A stretch of 64,000 nucleotides of DNA from Diphasiastrum complanatum. Its lineage: Eukaryota > Streptophyta > Lycopodiopsida > Lycopodiales > Lycopodiaceae. The stretch covers positions 1 to 64,000 of the forward strand of contig MU832655.1 of the NCBI GenBank assembly GCA_029204225.1. Reading direction: 5' to 3'. The translations under genes and the position numbers were made by a program. Below the pieces are notes generated by a model. It was not told the origin of the DNA. It saw nothing but the letters and a program-made list of their open reading frames with translations, and did no database searches. Of this stretch, positions 1-12,153 are shown in pieces; position 1 is the first letter of the stretch; every line of letters begins with the position of its first letter.

Positions 1-714
1 CAAAGCTAAAGAAGAGGAGAGGACATGCAAGGGTCACACAAGGTCAGGGGAAGTGGGCACATAGTGTCCGGAAGGGAGCAACGACTCCAAGGCTTGCTTT
101 CAGCCCACAGATGCACCTAACTTCCGTTGGATCGTTTGGGAGCTTGATCAATGGCCCAAATTGAAGAGTTTGAGACCATTGGATTTCCTCTTGCCATTGG
201 AATTCTTTAAGTCCATTATGAACTTAAAAGAAAGGGGCTTGAAGTGCAAAGTGTATTTCAACTTCATTAAAAATTTCAAACTGAAATTGGAGTTGGGTCC
301 TTTCACATGTGAAAGGTGAAGTTTCTTCAAGGTGAAGAAACAGTTCAAAAATTCAAAAAGCCCCAATTTTCTGGTCCTTTATCTGTTTTGACCCAAACGA
401 AGGGCTACCGCCTCCAAACGAAGGGCACCCGGACAGTACCTGCAAGTATGGTACCACAAAATAGAGTGATTGCAGTGGAGAACACACTCAGTGGACATCA
501 AATCTCTTTTGCCCCTTTCAGGGAGCGGGTAGTCAGGAGTGTGAGGTAAAAAGCATTTCACGTTTGGAGAGTGACTTGGCTTGCGAAATGCCACCTAAGT
601 GATGGGACGCCCTATTGTGAAATTTTAATAGGTCATCAAAACAAGCTGCTGACGTCGCCATTGTACTCAGAATAGGTCTTTTAGCCTATGGTTGCAGTTT
701 TAGGCAGTTTTGAG
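1..714 (+). other. Upstream part of copia relic A (possible LTR/leader), no gene
   Basis: I see no supported coding region here. An 18-bp perfect palindrome with core CACATGTG lies at 299-316; the same kind of palindrome occurs inside several LTRs elsewhere in the window, so part of this stretch may be the degraded 5' LTR of the copia relic that begins at 715. I could not find a clean TG...CA boundary or a primer-binding site, so the LTR reading is an inference. Confidence 0.3.
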
Positions 715-3045
715 ATGGCAAACATGGGAGAGTCCATTTTGAGTGAAAGTAGCAAATTGGACGAGATTTTCAACTATGCGGTGTGGAAATTCAAATGAAA
801 ACATATTGATAGAGAAGGAACTGTGGGATGTCGTCATAGGTGATGAGAGAAGACCACCAAATGAAGCGGACATTAAAGTGTTTGACAGGAAGGCGAGGGG
901 ACCTTCACCAACTTGTCAATGAAAGACCACATCATTACCCACATAAGTGATGCCATTACACCTAGATGTTGAGTTGGTGCCCAATGCATTGTGTGGCATT
1001 GCAGAAGCTTATCAGATGTTTTTGAGTGGGATAGCATCAAGAGAAATATTGCCAACCTTTGACAAGCTCACATGGATCTTGATGCAGAGGAGCAACGACG
1101 AGAAATGGTGAAAGCTAGACATCAAAATACTGACGATCAAGCACTTGCGACACGCCAAAAACAAGGCAAAGGCAAGGGCAAGAAGAAGTCTAACCAATAA
1201 TTTGCCAAGACTCAGGAGGATGAGGGATCATCCAGTAAGACCAAGAAGAAAGGCAAATGCTTCCATTGCGGCAAAAATGGCCATTGGAAAAGTGAATGTC
1301 AAAAATTCTTGGTAGAATTAGACAAGGGAAAACCAAAGCAAGCAGGTAATCTTGTCGGCGAAGGTGAGATTGAAGACTCTAGCATCTTCATATCAGCATT
1401 GTCATTTAATCAAGATGATCAAACATGATACATTGACTCGAGAGCCACAAGACACATGACAGGTAACCAAGATTGGTTTAGTAGCTTGAAAGAGTTGGAC
1501 AATGGAATGTTTGTTTCACAAACAAATGGTGATGTGTGCAAGGTCAAGGGGATAGGCAACGTTCCATCCAACTTCCTAATGGCAAAAGCGGGACGATCAA
1601 GGAGGTACTTTATGTACCAGGTTTGAAGAAAAACCTACTTTCCGTTGGTTTCATTACCGATCAAAAGCTGAAAGTAGAATTTGTCCATGATCGTTGCTTT
1701 GTGAAGGATGTGAACCAAAAGTTCAAGGTTATTGTGGATGGCATAAGCGAGCCCAACACTAGATTGTACAGTTGAATGCTACAATTAAGGGGCAACACGG
1801 ACTTATCTCGTCCATTCCATCGCAAACTGAACAATGGCATAAAAGGCTTGGTCATTTGAACCTAGGAAGCCTTAGCTTGATGAGGAAATTGGAAATGGTG
1901 AGAGGATTGCCTATGATGGAAGACCACTTGAAGACGATGTGCGAATCATGTGTACGGGAAGCAGCATCGAGAGAAATTCAATAAAGGTAGTGTTGCAAGG
2001 GCAAAGAACATCCTAGATTTGATCCATACAGGTCTATGCAGGCCTATGAGGACTATGTCCATGGGTGGAGCTTTTTATTTCATGACCTTCATAGATGATA
2101 TGTCACGTAAGACGTGGATTTACTTCTTAAAGAAGAAATCGGATGCTTTTGCCACTTTTAAGAGCTTCAAAGCATTGGTCAAAATCAAACAGTAAGGAAG
2201 ATCAAAGTTCTAAGATCGGATAGTGGAGGTGAGTACAAGTCTACTGACTTCAATGATCTTTGTGATCAATGTGGGATCAAAAGACAATTTACGCAAACTC
2301 ATACTCCAGAACTCCAGCATAATTCAAAGCAAAGAACCTTTGACTTATGTTGAAGTGAAGGATGATGACATTTGGTTCAAGGCCATGGAAGAGGAGATGG
2401 AGTCAATTCCTAAACATAGCACATGGGAATTAGTAGACACCACCAGTTGGCAAGAAACCCATTGGTTGTAAATGGGTATACATGCAGATGGAAGTATAAC
2501 CAAGCACAAAGCAAGATTGGTGATCCAAAGGTTATGCACAAAGTAAAGGCATCGACTATGAGGAGACCTTTGCGCCAGTATGTAAGTGGAATACTCTACG
2601 TCTACTTGTTGCTTTAGCTTTACATTTTGGTTGGCCTTTACATCAGATGGATGTGAAATCTGCTTTTCTAAATGGTGAGCTAGAAGAAGTGTGTTCATGG
2701 ATCAATCTGAAGGCTTTATAGTAAAAGGACAGGAGAATAAAGTATGTCGTTTGAAGAAAAGCACTTTATGGTCTTAAACAGGCACCACGTGCATGGTACT
2801 GCAGGATTGATGCCTACTTTCATTCTAAGGGGATGGTGAGAACACACTCTGATCCAAATCTTTATGTCTTATGCTTTGATGCATGGTTGCTTTGATTGCT
2901 CTTTATGTTGATGACCTGATTATTACGGAAAATAACCAAGAAATGATAGATATGGTCAAAGAAGGATCTCATGGAACAATTCAGATGACAATCTCAACCT
3001 AATGCATTATTGCCTTGGACTAGAGGTGTGGCAAAAAGGACATGA
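715..3045 (+). pseudogene. Copia relic A: degenerate gag-pol polyprotein
   Basis: Remnant of a Ty1/copia polyprotein. It starts at ATG 715 with the gag N-terminus (SSKLDEIFNYAVWKFK, a copia KLDGxNFxxWK-type start), then a CCHC zinc knuckle at 1258-1299 (CFHCGKNGHWKSEC). The protease active site is damaged: a TGA at 1426-1428 precedes DSRA at 1435-1446, where families have DSGA. A shifted frame carries the pre-integrase block with H-x3-LGH (about 1835-1860) and CxxC. The integrase core has HTGLC instead of the usual HTDxC, so its first catalytic Asp is lost; FIDD and RSDSGGEY follow near 2088 and 2215. After about 2330 the frame jumps to reverse transcriptase, so the integrase C-terminus is deleted. 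[11 protein letters not shown] lies at about 2768-2800 and a frameshifted YVDD near 2905. It stops at about 3045 without RNase H. Many stops and shifts make it non-functional. Confidence 0.9.
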
Positions 3046-3836
3046 GGTGGTGTAGTGGGTTTCTTTCCTTGCCTAACCTGAATCCAAGATCTAGTCAATA
3101 TAGCATCAAAGAGACAGAGTTAGTTGTCACGCATAGATTCGTTCCCATGAGAGCGATAGTATAGTTCATATTTCAACATGATTGGAGGACTCACATCTAA
3201 CTCTAACATCAATTAACCCTACGTTCCATTAACAATACGCATCCACAACAAAGATAACTTACTCTTTCTCTCTCTCCCTTTCTCTCTCATAAAAAGTATA
3301 ATAACATGCAATTCCAATAACAATCAGATCCAACAATTAGCAAAATTCAAAGAAAGCATGAGAGATGGAGGAAAAGTGATAGAGAGCAAGGACATTCATC
3401 AATCCATTTCTGAAGAGAACCAATCTGCTTTATTGAAATGAGAAAATGAACATGTGTAGGAATTCGAGTTGGTCTCTTTTTATAGTAGAGAGGAGGACAC
3501 TGGCCTCTGAATCCTATTGGCCCATTTCTGCCTCCCTTATTATTCAAATTTAAAAAAGAGTGGGAACCATCAAATTGGAGGGAAACCCAACTTTATTCAC
3601 TAACTTGACATTTAGGCCCTGCGACGTTAAAAGTCCCGCAAAAAAAGCCTAAAGTTCTTCTATTGACTTGTAACTAATCAAATAGCTATGTGATCATCGG
3701 GTTGGACTTACACACGTAGGGTGCCAAATCCCTCTCACTTATTAACTAGGGTTAGAGTTGCCTTGGGATCTGCAAACCCTCCAATAGTATCCCCCACCAA
3801 AACTGGTGGCGGTCCCACGACACCTACGAGATGCAG
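3046..3836. other. Intergenic, no gene seen
   Basis: No coding region or clear repeat boundary is visible. A short CT-rich tract sits at about 3262-3290. The stretch separates copia relic A from an unrelated reading frame on the opposite strand. Confidence 0.5.
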
Positions 3837-5220
3837 TTATTGGGGACTTTTATTGGCTTCGCGCCAAATCTTTATTAAATGGTACTGCACCTTCTCCATA
3901 AAGTCAAGACGGGCAGTATTAAAATCCAAATTATGGGAACAAAAACAATGATGGGCTCCTACAATCCACTTTGAGGTCGTCCATGATGTGAAGCGAGATT
4001 CCCAAGAGCCTCCCATCATTGTTGCACGAAAATATAAACGAGCAACCGACAACTGATCTTTGACATTCTTTGAGGCCATCGGCTTGTTTGGATCGAATGC
4101 CAAAGGAGGGAGGCAATCGTCCCATCTGGTTGCCACTGATGCCAACAAAGTTAAATCTTTTGCAAACATTGTCGATTGTCGTACTGTGGGATCTAGAGAG
4201 TGGACATACTCTCGCTGGTATGCCTGTAAGGCCCCATGAAAATCTACTGATATTGTCCAGTTGTAGGGCTGATGGATGATTGGCCAATTGGGCGTATGGA
4301 TTCTGATCTTGTCCATAGCCAATCCTGAATCTTTCCATTTATTCCTTCTCGACATTGGCACATAATAGGGATCTACTCACAATTGGCGAGGGCTGGCCAC
4401 ATAACTCCTGATTGATTCCGGAGTTTTCTCAAAAATGGTAATTCTCCATGCCGGCTTCTCTCCCAATGCAAGTATTTTGTCCACTTCTTTGTCGACCTCT
4501 ATCTTGGAGGTCTTGAACTTAAGGACCCATCCACCACGCGAAGTCTCATGCGGATGTTGCTTTAAGAAATTCTGGATCTGGTCCTCGATGTTGATGGGCC
4601 TTCTGAATAGCGGTGTGGTCCTTGATGAGGATGGACCCGCTTGCACTGTCGGTAAAACTGGCGATTGTTCTTGTATTTCTGGAGCTCCCCGTTGGTCCAT
4701 GCCCGAATCCAGCCCTGTATCCATTGGTACATCCTCTTGGTGCGTAGGGGAGAATTGCGGCATGACCGATACGGGGTTTTGTGGTCCGGCTTCCAACACC
4801 TGAACGACTGCCTTTTCATAGGTGTTGATGGTTTCTTTAGCCTTTGCCAACTCAATTGAAGTTGCTCCTTTGAACCTGTCAAAGCGGCCTTGGAATCCCT
4901 GAAGGGCCACTTTGTACATTTCCACTTTCTCGAACAAAATACGCGATCTCCATCGGAGTGACCGAATGATCTTGTATTTGCGTATGAAGATACGCATCAT
5001 GCTCAAGGGTGGTCGCATCCAATTCACCTTGGAGACGTGTGCGATCCTGCTCCGCCATCCGCAATTGACCTTTTAGCAGCTGCACCTATTGCTTTGCATC
5101 CTGCATGGCCTTGTCTACGTAATCCTGTGCGGTTGTCAAGGCATTTTGTAGGGAGCTGATGTATCCTTCGAGGCGATCAGCGTGTTGTTGTGCCATCTTC
5201 TTTTCAGCTTCAGAAGGACA
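3837..5220 (-). pseudogene. Broken ORF for an unrecognised coiled-coil protein
   Basis: On the minus strand an almost continuous reading path of about 460 codons runs from near 5220 to 3837. It is interrupted by a TAG near 5088, a frameshift at roughly 4960-5000, and a TGA at 4377-4379. The N-terminal part (starting MAQQHADRLEGYISSLQNAL) is charged and heptad-like, consistent with a coiled coil. A middle part is rich in Pro, Gln and Ser (about 4620-4800). The C-terminal part has many Trp and aromatic residues (for example MGGSWESRFTSW). I recognise no catalytic motif and no zinc knuckle. It could be the gag-like or extra ORF of a retroelement, or a host pseudogene; both readings are inference. 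The length of coherent sequence after only three lesions argues against a chance ORF. Confidence 0.4.
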
Positions 5221-6526
5221 CCAAATTGGGTGCTGTAAAGCTCAGTACAAAGGGCGACCTAGAGAACAAGACACTTGCCATGTTAGCCTACCACCTAGGG
5301 TTCACAAGTGCGAGTTCAGAACAACCAAAAAACCTGTAATATGACACACTTTTTCAAGCCCAATCTGCCTAAAAACTTGCAAACACTCAACCAAGCCTAA
5401 AAGTGATGATCCAAACAGTCTTAAATGGTCTCTAAGAGTTCCATGAAGCCTTCATACAAATCCTACGAAGCAGTATGGGCTGAGAACCATGAATTCTTGA
5501 TTTCTAGAAGTCAAAATTGCTACAAACTTGATGGAATTGAAACGTAAGCCTCTACCCATCAATTTACAAGTCTGATAGCTTGTTGAGAAGGTGAAAAGAA
5601 ATACAAATCATGCTGTAAAAAAACTAGAATGATTCCCTTATGGATTTAGAAAAATCCACACCCCAAAATTCACCAAAATTGGTCAATTTTTGACAATTTT
5701 TGACTTCCTACAAACCCAATTGCTGGAATTCTTGGCTCTAAGTTCTAGGACGACTTCAAAAGACTATGATTCATCTTTTCCACTATAAGGGAAGCTCCTT
5801 AGATCCTGCTTACAAATCACAAACACAATCATAACACACTATGGAGAAACCACCCACCCAAGTAGAAGCATCCAATCAAACTCTAGAAGCTTCACCCCCA
5901 AACCAAGGAACAAGAAGCATGAATGAAGAGTGAGAGCCTAGCAATGAATCCAAAATCATAATGAGGAGTAGGGCAAGTTTGGACCCAATATATAGAGCCA
6001 AAAGCATCCTGGGCACATAGCCATCCATAGCCCTAAGTTCCCTATACATAGATTCACCTAGAATAGACTCCTAAGCATGGACCAACTATTCATAGAATTG
6101 CTATTGATAACTCTACACATGCATACACTATCTCATACCTTGTCTAAACTCCATTTAGTGTGTTCTGGGCCTCACAAGGATATTAGTTACTTTCGGGTCA
6201 CATCCAGTGTGACATGGCATAACTAACAGCTTGTTGGAGTACCGTGTATCCAAGACTAGGAGTATATTGTATCCTATGTATTGGTCATGGACATAACATC
6301 TCTACTCCTCAAAATTTGATCAGATGACGACTGTCTTTGATGCCTTCGGAACAAACGCAATCTCTTTGCACTACCACTTTGAATTCTGTATTGAACTTCA
6401 CTTTCAAACTGATTAACAGTAAATCCGCACACCGTCAATCCTCTTTAGTGGTTCTGCTCATAATCTATTTGAGCACATAATCAATCTAGCGGTCTTGAAT
6501 GCATGAGCTGTGATTTTGTTTGGCAT
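5221..6526. other. Intergenic, no gene seen
   Basis: AT-rich sequence without supported coding content, RNA gene or clear repeat. The right end runs into the degraded C-terminus of a gypsy integrase on the minus strand. Confidence 0.5.
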
Positions 6527-6900
6527 TTACAATCTCTTTCCTAACTGAGATCGTTCTTGCTGATAGTTAGTAGCAGCCCACATCCGGGGAGCTATTCCAA
6601 ACTCCATTCCTCTCTCCCCCTCAAAAACCGTAATAAGTGGACTATAACGTGTAGCAAAATGTTTTCTTCTATTGTAAGCAAACGCAATTAGAGGAATGTG
6701 GTCCTCCCATTGAGACTGCTTGTGAGACACATACGTTCTCAACATATCCTCCATAGTCTCCAATTAGATTTCTTAGTTTGTCCATCTGATTTAGGCTTAT
6801 CAGTAAAACTAAAACTAAGCGAGGTTTCAAGCTTATTGAACACAGCTGACCAAAAGTGACTTGTAAACATAGGATCTTTATCACTAACAATATCACTTGG
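6527..6900 (-). pseudogene. Gypsy integrase fragment, C-terminal half
   Basis: Ty3/gypsy integrase core on the minus strand, read from 6900 downward: SDIVSDKDPMFTSHFWSAVF (second catalytic Asp), then SDGQT, TMEDMLRTYVSHKQSQWEDH and AYNRRKHFATRYSP. A frameshift lies near 6750-6770, where the conserved QTERTN block is damaged and the catalytic Glu region is altered. The fragment is the direct continuation of 11570-11751: the protein breaks after RLYGLP and resumes at SDIVSD, because copia element B is inserted between them. No chromodomain or LTR is seen to the left. Confidence 0.85.
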
Positions 6901-7527
6901 TGTGAAGAATGATAAAAAAATATCTTTCTATCTTGACTTCGAGAGCTATGTTCAACTTATTTCTTTTGTATATTTTATTGTACATAGAGGTATGTGAATT
7001 GAGCACATAACCTTCTGAGAATAGGTTGAGTTTGAGTTAGGTAGATTCATTTATGATGTCATGCAAAAGTTTAGATAATATGCATAGTCATTCAAAGTGC
7101 ATGCATGCAACATGCAAAGTAGCATGCAGTTAAACATGTGGATCATAATAGTTGAGTTAACTGAATGAAGTGGACTTTCCATGCAACTCCACTATAGGAA
7201 TTCGAGCCTCATTGCTTGTTTTGCCATATTGTGAATAGTGAGATTTTGGTGTTTTGGGCTCATTTTCTCTCTACCCGAGACTTTGGTGTTGATTTTATCT
7301 CTCTGCCTGAGAGCAGCCTATTTCTCTCATAATGAGCACTTAGAATATTTTCTAATAGCTATTTCTCATAGTAAGGAGTTAGTTTTTTGAGACTGTAGTC
7401 TGCAATTGTGCTCTTGCCTTGAATTTGTTTAAGTAATCTATTCTTTGATCATTCTTGTGCAATCACAACACCTCATAAAGATCCTGTAAGGTGTGTGGTG
7501 AAGTTCACACATGCTAAAAATTTCACA
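6901..7527 (+). repeat. 5' LTR of copia B
   Basis: Starts TGTGAAGAATG and ends TTCACA. It matches the LTR at 10859-11569 but is 84 bp shorter. The main gaps are about 65 bp after the CATGCAAAGTAG block near 7120 and 18 bp near 7213, where the 3' LTR carries GATGTAGAAAATTTGTGG. The larger gap ends at a repeated GCATGCA motif, which fits a microhomology deletion. Confidence 0.92.
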
Positions 7528-7540
7528 TGGTATCATAGCC
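7528..7540 (+). other. Primer-binding site of copia B (tRNA-iMet type)
   Basis: TGGTATCATAGCC lies immediately after the LTR terminal CA. The usual plant copia site complementary to initiator-Met tRNA is TGGTATCAGAGC, so there is one mismatch. Confidence 0.9.
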
Positions 7541-8265
7541 TTGTGCTTTGAAGAGGTGAGGGTGCATACATCAGATCTTGAGTGCTTTTGCTTGTCGGAA
7601 CTCGAATTTTGGAGAAGGATACAAAATCGTTGACAATCAAGCCATATGCGGATCATAAGTGGATCAAATCAAGCCTTATCTACTCCAGCTAAGCCTGTAT
7701 GGAGAGAGAGCTCACACGTGTGAAATTATCCCTCTTTGTTTGAGTGCTACTTCTCAAAGAATGATCCAAATTTGATGTTATGATAGCTTTTTGGATAGGT
7801 ATTGAAGAGTAGATTGTGTTGCTCGAGTTCCTAAATCAATTTGATTTGTTTTTAGAAGAGTTTGAAATAATCAAAGAGATAGGGAGAGTACTCATCTCGT
7901 GTGATATGCCAAAGTGAGCACACATCAGTTCTTTTCACCATTATACTCAATTTTTCATCATCAATCAAGTAGAATTGGATAAATCTGAGTATTGTGAGGT
8001 CTTAAACATTTCATTTCACACAAGTATTGTGTTTGAGTTAAAAGTAAGTTCCAAGAGAGTTTTTCAGTTCTTTAAAACTCGTGGGAGAGATAGACTTCAT
8101 AGTTGCATGTGCTTCATCATTTAATAGAAGCTAGATCCAAATTCAAGTTAGATTGATTCTATTGTAGTGAGCTTGATCTCACAGAGTGTTGCTAGATTTC
8201 ATAGGTTGGATCAACTATCTAGAGTAGGAAAGTTGTACAAGCTAGATTCTAGGGAGAGTCCTAAC
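7541..8265 (+). other. Non-coding leader replacing gag in copia B
   Basis: The place where gag and protease should lie holds no recognisable coding sequence. One perfect 12-bp palindrome, TCACACGTGTGA, is at 7712-7723. Either gag was deleted or the sequence was replaced by unrelated DNA. Confidence 0.5.
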
Positions 8266-10842
8266 ATTTCTGATGCTGCTTATGAGACCAAGGTTCATCA
8301 AGAGGATCTGTGACATAAGAGATTGGGACATCCCAATTTCAAGGTCATGCAATCTATGGTCAAGGAAGAAAAAGTTGTTGGATTACCAAAGACACTATCA
8401 AAGGAGCTACAACCATGTGAAGCTTGTGTTTTGGCAAAATCTCATAGAAGACCTTTTCCAAGATCTAGCATCAAAACTCAACAATTATTTGAACTCATGC
8501 ACTTTGATGTTCATTTCTCCTCAACCAAGAGCAAAGGAGGAGCAATTTGTTTTGTCTCTTTCATAGATGATTACAAAGATATTCTTGGATCTATATGCTA
8601 TCTTCCAAAGCTATGGTTTATGAGGTCTTCCTTCCTTAAAAAGCTTATGTAGAAAAGTGGTTTTCTTTCAAGATAAAAGCTTTGAGAAGTGACAGTGGAG
8701 GTGAATATAACTCTAATAAGTTTAAAGACTATTGTGAGCAAGAGGGAATACAGAGAGAATTTTCTTGTTCTTATACTCCTTAGCAAAATGGAGTTGCTGA
8801 AAGAAAAAGTAGAACATCATGTGAATGTGCAAAAGCCATTAGGCTAGAAGGATCTCTACCTAAAGAATTTTGGGGAGAAGCAGTTGCATGTGCAAATTAC
8901 CTTTGTAATAGGCTTCCTAATCTTGCTATAGAAGGAAGAACACCATTTGAGATGTTGTACAAGAAAAAGCCTAAGGTAGACCATCTTAGGATCTTTGGCT
9001 ATTTATGCTATGTGCATGTTCCTTTAGAGACTAGGAAAAGATGATTCTAGTGCTAGTAAAGGTATCTTTGTTGGATATGCATCTTCAAAGAAAGCATATA
9101 AAGTTTATGTTCCCTCTAATGACAAGAATGTTGTAAGTAGATATATGATCTTTCATGAAGATAAAAAATTTAACTTGGATGAAGGAAAGATCAAGGAGTC
9201 TCATGCAGGATCTACAATAATTAATCTTGATATTGTTCAAGAAGTGGTGGGGCCGAGGCTTGAGGAGGAGCAACTTCAAGCACCTACACCAAGAAGATCC
9301 ACAAGAGATAGATTCGAGCCAAGAAGGCTCACTTATGATGAGGGAGGAAGGCAAGTGGAAGGTGAAACTTCCTATCATGCATTCTTCATATCAGATGAAG
9401 AGCCTAAAGATGTCCAAGATGCACTTTAATCCAAGAAATGGGTTGAAGCAATGACCCTTGAGTTTGAAGCCTTGATGTCAAACAACACATGGGAGCTTGT
9501 GGAGCCACCTAACAACATGCATGTCATTGGATGTAAGTGGGTATTCAGGATCAAGTATAGTAATAATGGATCCATCAACAAATTTACAGAAAGACTTTGT
9601 GCCAAAGGTTACTCTCAAATCAAAGGTCTTGACTATGAAGACACTTTTGCACCTATTGCAAAATTGGTAACTATAAGAATTCTCATTTCTCTTGCATGTT
9701 ATCACAATTGGAGGATGTTTCAACTTGATGTTTCTAATGCCTTTCTCAATGGTTACCTTGAGGAGTAGTCTACATGGAGCAACCACCTAGATATGTGAAA
9801 GTTGGTGAGGAATCAAAAGTTTGTCTTTTGTTCAAAAGTCTTTATGGACTAAAACAAGCACCAAGGTCTTGGTATGCAAGGCTCAACTCCTTTTCCAGAT
9901 CACTATGTAGATGATATCATTCTTAGTGGAAATAACGAGGAGCTAATTGAAGAAACTAAGTATGCACTTGGTAGTGAGTTTAAGATCCAAGATCTAGGAG
10001 TTCTTCACTACATTTTAGGCCTTTGGAAAGATCATGCTTTCATAAGTCAAAGTAGATATGCACTTTCCATGCTTAAGAAATTTCATATGGAAAACTGTAA
10101 AGGCATATATACACCAATGGAGCACATTGCAAAAGTTCCTATGAAAGATGATGAAAGATCCTTCGAGAACATCACTCTTTATAGGAGTCTTATTGGCTCA
10201 CTTATATGGTTATCTGTGGCAAGGCCTGATCTAAGCTTTAGTTTGCATAAGCTAAGCCAATACATGCAGGATCCAAAGATATATCATTGGAAGTTGGCTA
10301 AAAGAATCTTGAGATATGTATCTTCTACCTTAGACTTTGGATTGATCTAAAAAGGAGAAGATCTAACTTTGGTTGCTTTTTCAAACTCGTATTTTGCAGG
10401 AGACAGGTTGGATAGAAAATCCACAAGTGCTTACATGATTTTTCTTGGAGGGAGTATAGTTTCTTGGCTATCAAAGAAACAAGCAACTATATCCTTATCA
10501 TTATGTGAAGCTGAGTACAACCACAACAAAGGAAATTCTATGGATCAGAAGGCTACTCTTGGAGCTAAAGTGTTATGGAGATGAAAACCTTCCAATTATC
10601 AAGAATGATAACATCTCAGCTCAGGCTCTTGCAAACAATCCTGTGTTCCATGCAAGGAGCAAACACATCGAGGTAGCTCATCATTTTGTAAGAGAAAAAG
10701 TTATTGGGAGAGAGATCTCATTGGAGCATGTTGGATCTTTAAATTGTGTTGCAGATCTTCTCACCAAAATATTGCTCAAGAATGTATTTTTCAAGATGAG
10801 GTCTAATCTTGGCTTAATCTCAAAGTCTATGTTGAATAGGTA
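8266..10842 (+). pseudogene. Copia B pol: integrase, RT and RNase H, broken
   Basis: Reads from the pre-integrase domain (HKRLGHPNF, CEACVLAKSH; about 8310-8450) into the integrase core (FVSFIDDYKD near 8555, SGGEYNS near 8695, QNGVAERKS near 8785), then GIFVGYASSKKAYKVY (9061-9110), the linker RRSTRDRFEPRRLTYDE, and reverse transcriptase ([36 protein letters not shown] near 9905). About 40 residues between the Trp-Tyr-Ala block and YVDD are missing (junction near 9885). RNase H (about 10375-10840) reads SNSYFAGD where copia has SDADFAGD, so catalytic Asp residues are lost. Stops at about 8650, 9043, 9428, 9766 and 10348, plus frameshifts, make it inactive. Confidence 0.9.
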
Positions 10843-10852
10843 GATATATTTT

Positions 10853-10858
10853 AAGGAG
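10853..10858 (+). other. Polypurine tract of copia B
   Basis: AAGGAG directly precedes the 3' LTR start TGTGAAGAATGG. This is the expected second-strand primer position, although the tract is short. Confidence 0.6.
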
Positions 10859-11569
10859 TGTGAAGAATGGTAAAAAATCTCTTCCTATCTTGACTTTGGG
10901 GGCTATATCACCTTATTTCTTTTGTATATTTTATTGTACATAGAGGTATGTGAATTGAGCACATAACCTTCTTAGAATAGGTCGAGTTTAAGTTAGGTAG
11001 ATTCATTTATGATGTCATGCAAAAGTTTAGATAACATGCATAGTCATTCAGAGTGCATGCATGCAACATGCAATCAGTGCATGCAACATGCAAAGTAGTT
11101 TACATGATCTACACTTGTCTAGGTAGCAATCCATGCAATATTCATGCATGCAGTTAAACATGAGGATCCATAATAGGCGAGTTAACTGAATGAAGTGGAC
11201 TTTCCATGCAGCTCCACTATAGGAATTCGAGCCTCATTGATGTAGAAAATTTGTGGCTTGTTTTGCCATATTGTGAATAGTGAAATTTTGGTGTTTTGGA
11301 CTCATTCTCTCTCTACGCGAGTTTTTGGTGTTGATTTTCTCTCTCTACCTGAGAGCAGCCTGTTTTTCTCATAAAGACCACTTAGAATATTTTCAGATAG
11401 CTATCTCTCATAGTAAGGAATTATTTTTTTGAGACTGTAGTATGCCATTGTGCTCTTGCCTTGAATTTTTTCAAGTAATTTGTTCTTTGATCATTCTTGT
11501 GCAATCACAACACCTCATAAAGATCCTGTAAGGTGTGTGGTGAAGTTCACACGTGCTAAAAACTTCACA
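10859..11569 (+). repeat. 3' LTR of copia B
   Basis: 711 bp, TGTGAAGAATGG...TTCACA, followed by target duplication CTTGG at 11570-11574. It keeps segments missing from the 5' LTR, including a CATGCA-rich part at about 11055-11160. Confidence 0.92.
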
Positions 11570-11751
11570 CTTGGCAGTCCATAAAGCCTAAAGAATCTTT
11601 CCACAAAGATTTGGGCTAAATCCAAAGCCTTTGTAGTTGACTTTACTGGTATAAATTGATATTGAGAACCGGACCACGACTTGTGGCAGGGGATCACCCA
11701 AGCATCAATTGACCTTAAAAAGTATAAAAAAGCTAAAATACTTTTTGACAA
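11570..11751 (-). pseudogene. Gypsy integrase fragment, N-terminal part of the core
   Basis: Minus-strand reading contains FIPVKSTTKALDLAQIFVER and FFRLYGLP, typical of the gypsy integrase core between the first and second catalytic Asp. It continues into 6900-6527 on the far side of copia B. The preceding residues, where VVDRFTK is expected, are frameshifted. Nothing recognisable remains of the zinc-binding domain or RT further right. Confidence 0.85.
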
Positions 11752-11944
11752 ACTTATGGAGGGACCACCAAACCCTTTGCCATTGTCAATTTACTAGCCT
11801 CTAACTTTCAACTTCTACTTTTGGTGTATAGAAAGTGTTGGCCAAAGCGTTTACATTTTTCTTTTGTTTTTAGAATGTTTCTAACAATACTTGTATAATT
11901 TCTATTACTCTTTACTTATTAATCTATTATTAGAACCTTATGTT

Positions 11945-12150
11945 AGAGCAAGTCGTTCTTGATTAGGGAATAAGCATCATATTGAGAACCGACAATATAT
12001 ACTTTGTGGAACTCTATTGATAACCACTAAGAATGAGAATTTTACTTGTGAGAGCAAGTCATTCTTGATTAGGGAATAAGCATCGTATTGAGAACCGACA
12101 AGATATAGTTTGTGGAACTCTATTGGTAACCATTAAGAATGAGAATTATA
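11945..12150. repeat. Two-copy tandem repeat, period 106 bp
   Basis: Copies at 11945-12050 and 12051-about 12150, each starting AGAGCAAGTC and containing AATAAGCATC and TTGAGAACCGACAA. Divergence is low, a few substitutions. No coding content. Confidence 0.85.
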
Positions 12151-12153
12151 TAT

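Larger units (their letters stand above)
6901..11569 (+). mobile_element. Copia LTR retrotransposon B, nested in gypsy integrase
   Basis: Complete-boundary insertion. The LTRs begin TGTGAAGAATG and end TTCACA, and the element is flanked by the 5-bp target duplication CTTGG at 6896-6900 and 11570-11574. The two flanks join into one gypsy integrase reading. The 5' LTR is 627 bp and the 3' LTR 711 bp. A tRNA-Met-type primer-binding site follows the 5' LTR and a short purine tract precedes the 3' LTR. The 3.3-kb interior has no recognisable gag and a damaged pol, so the copy cannot move on its own. Confidence 0.93.
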
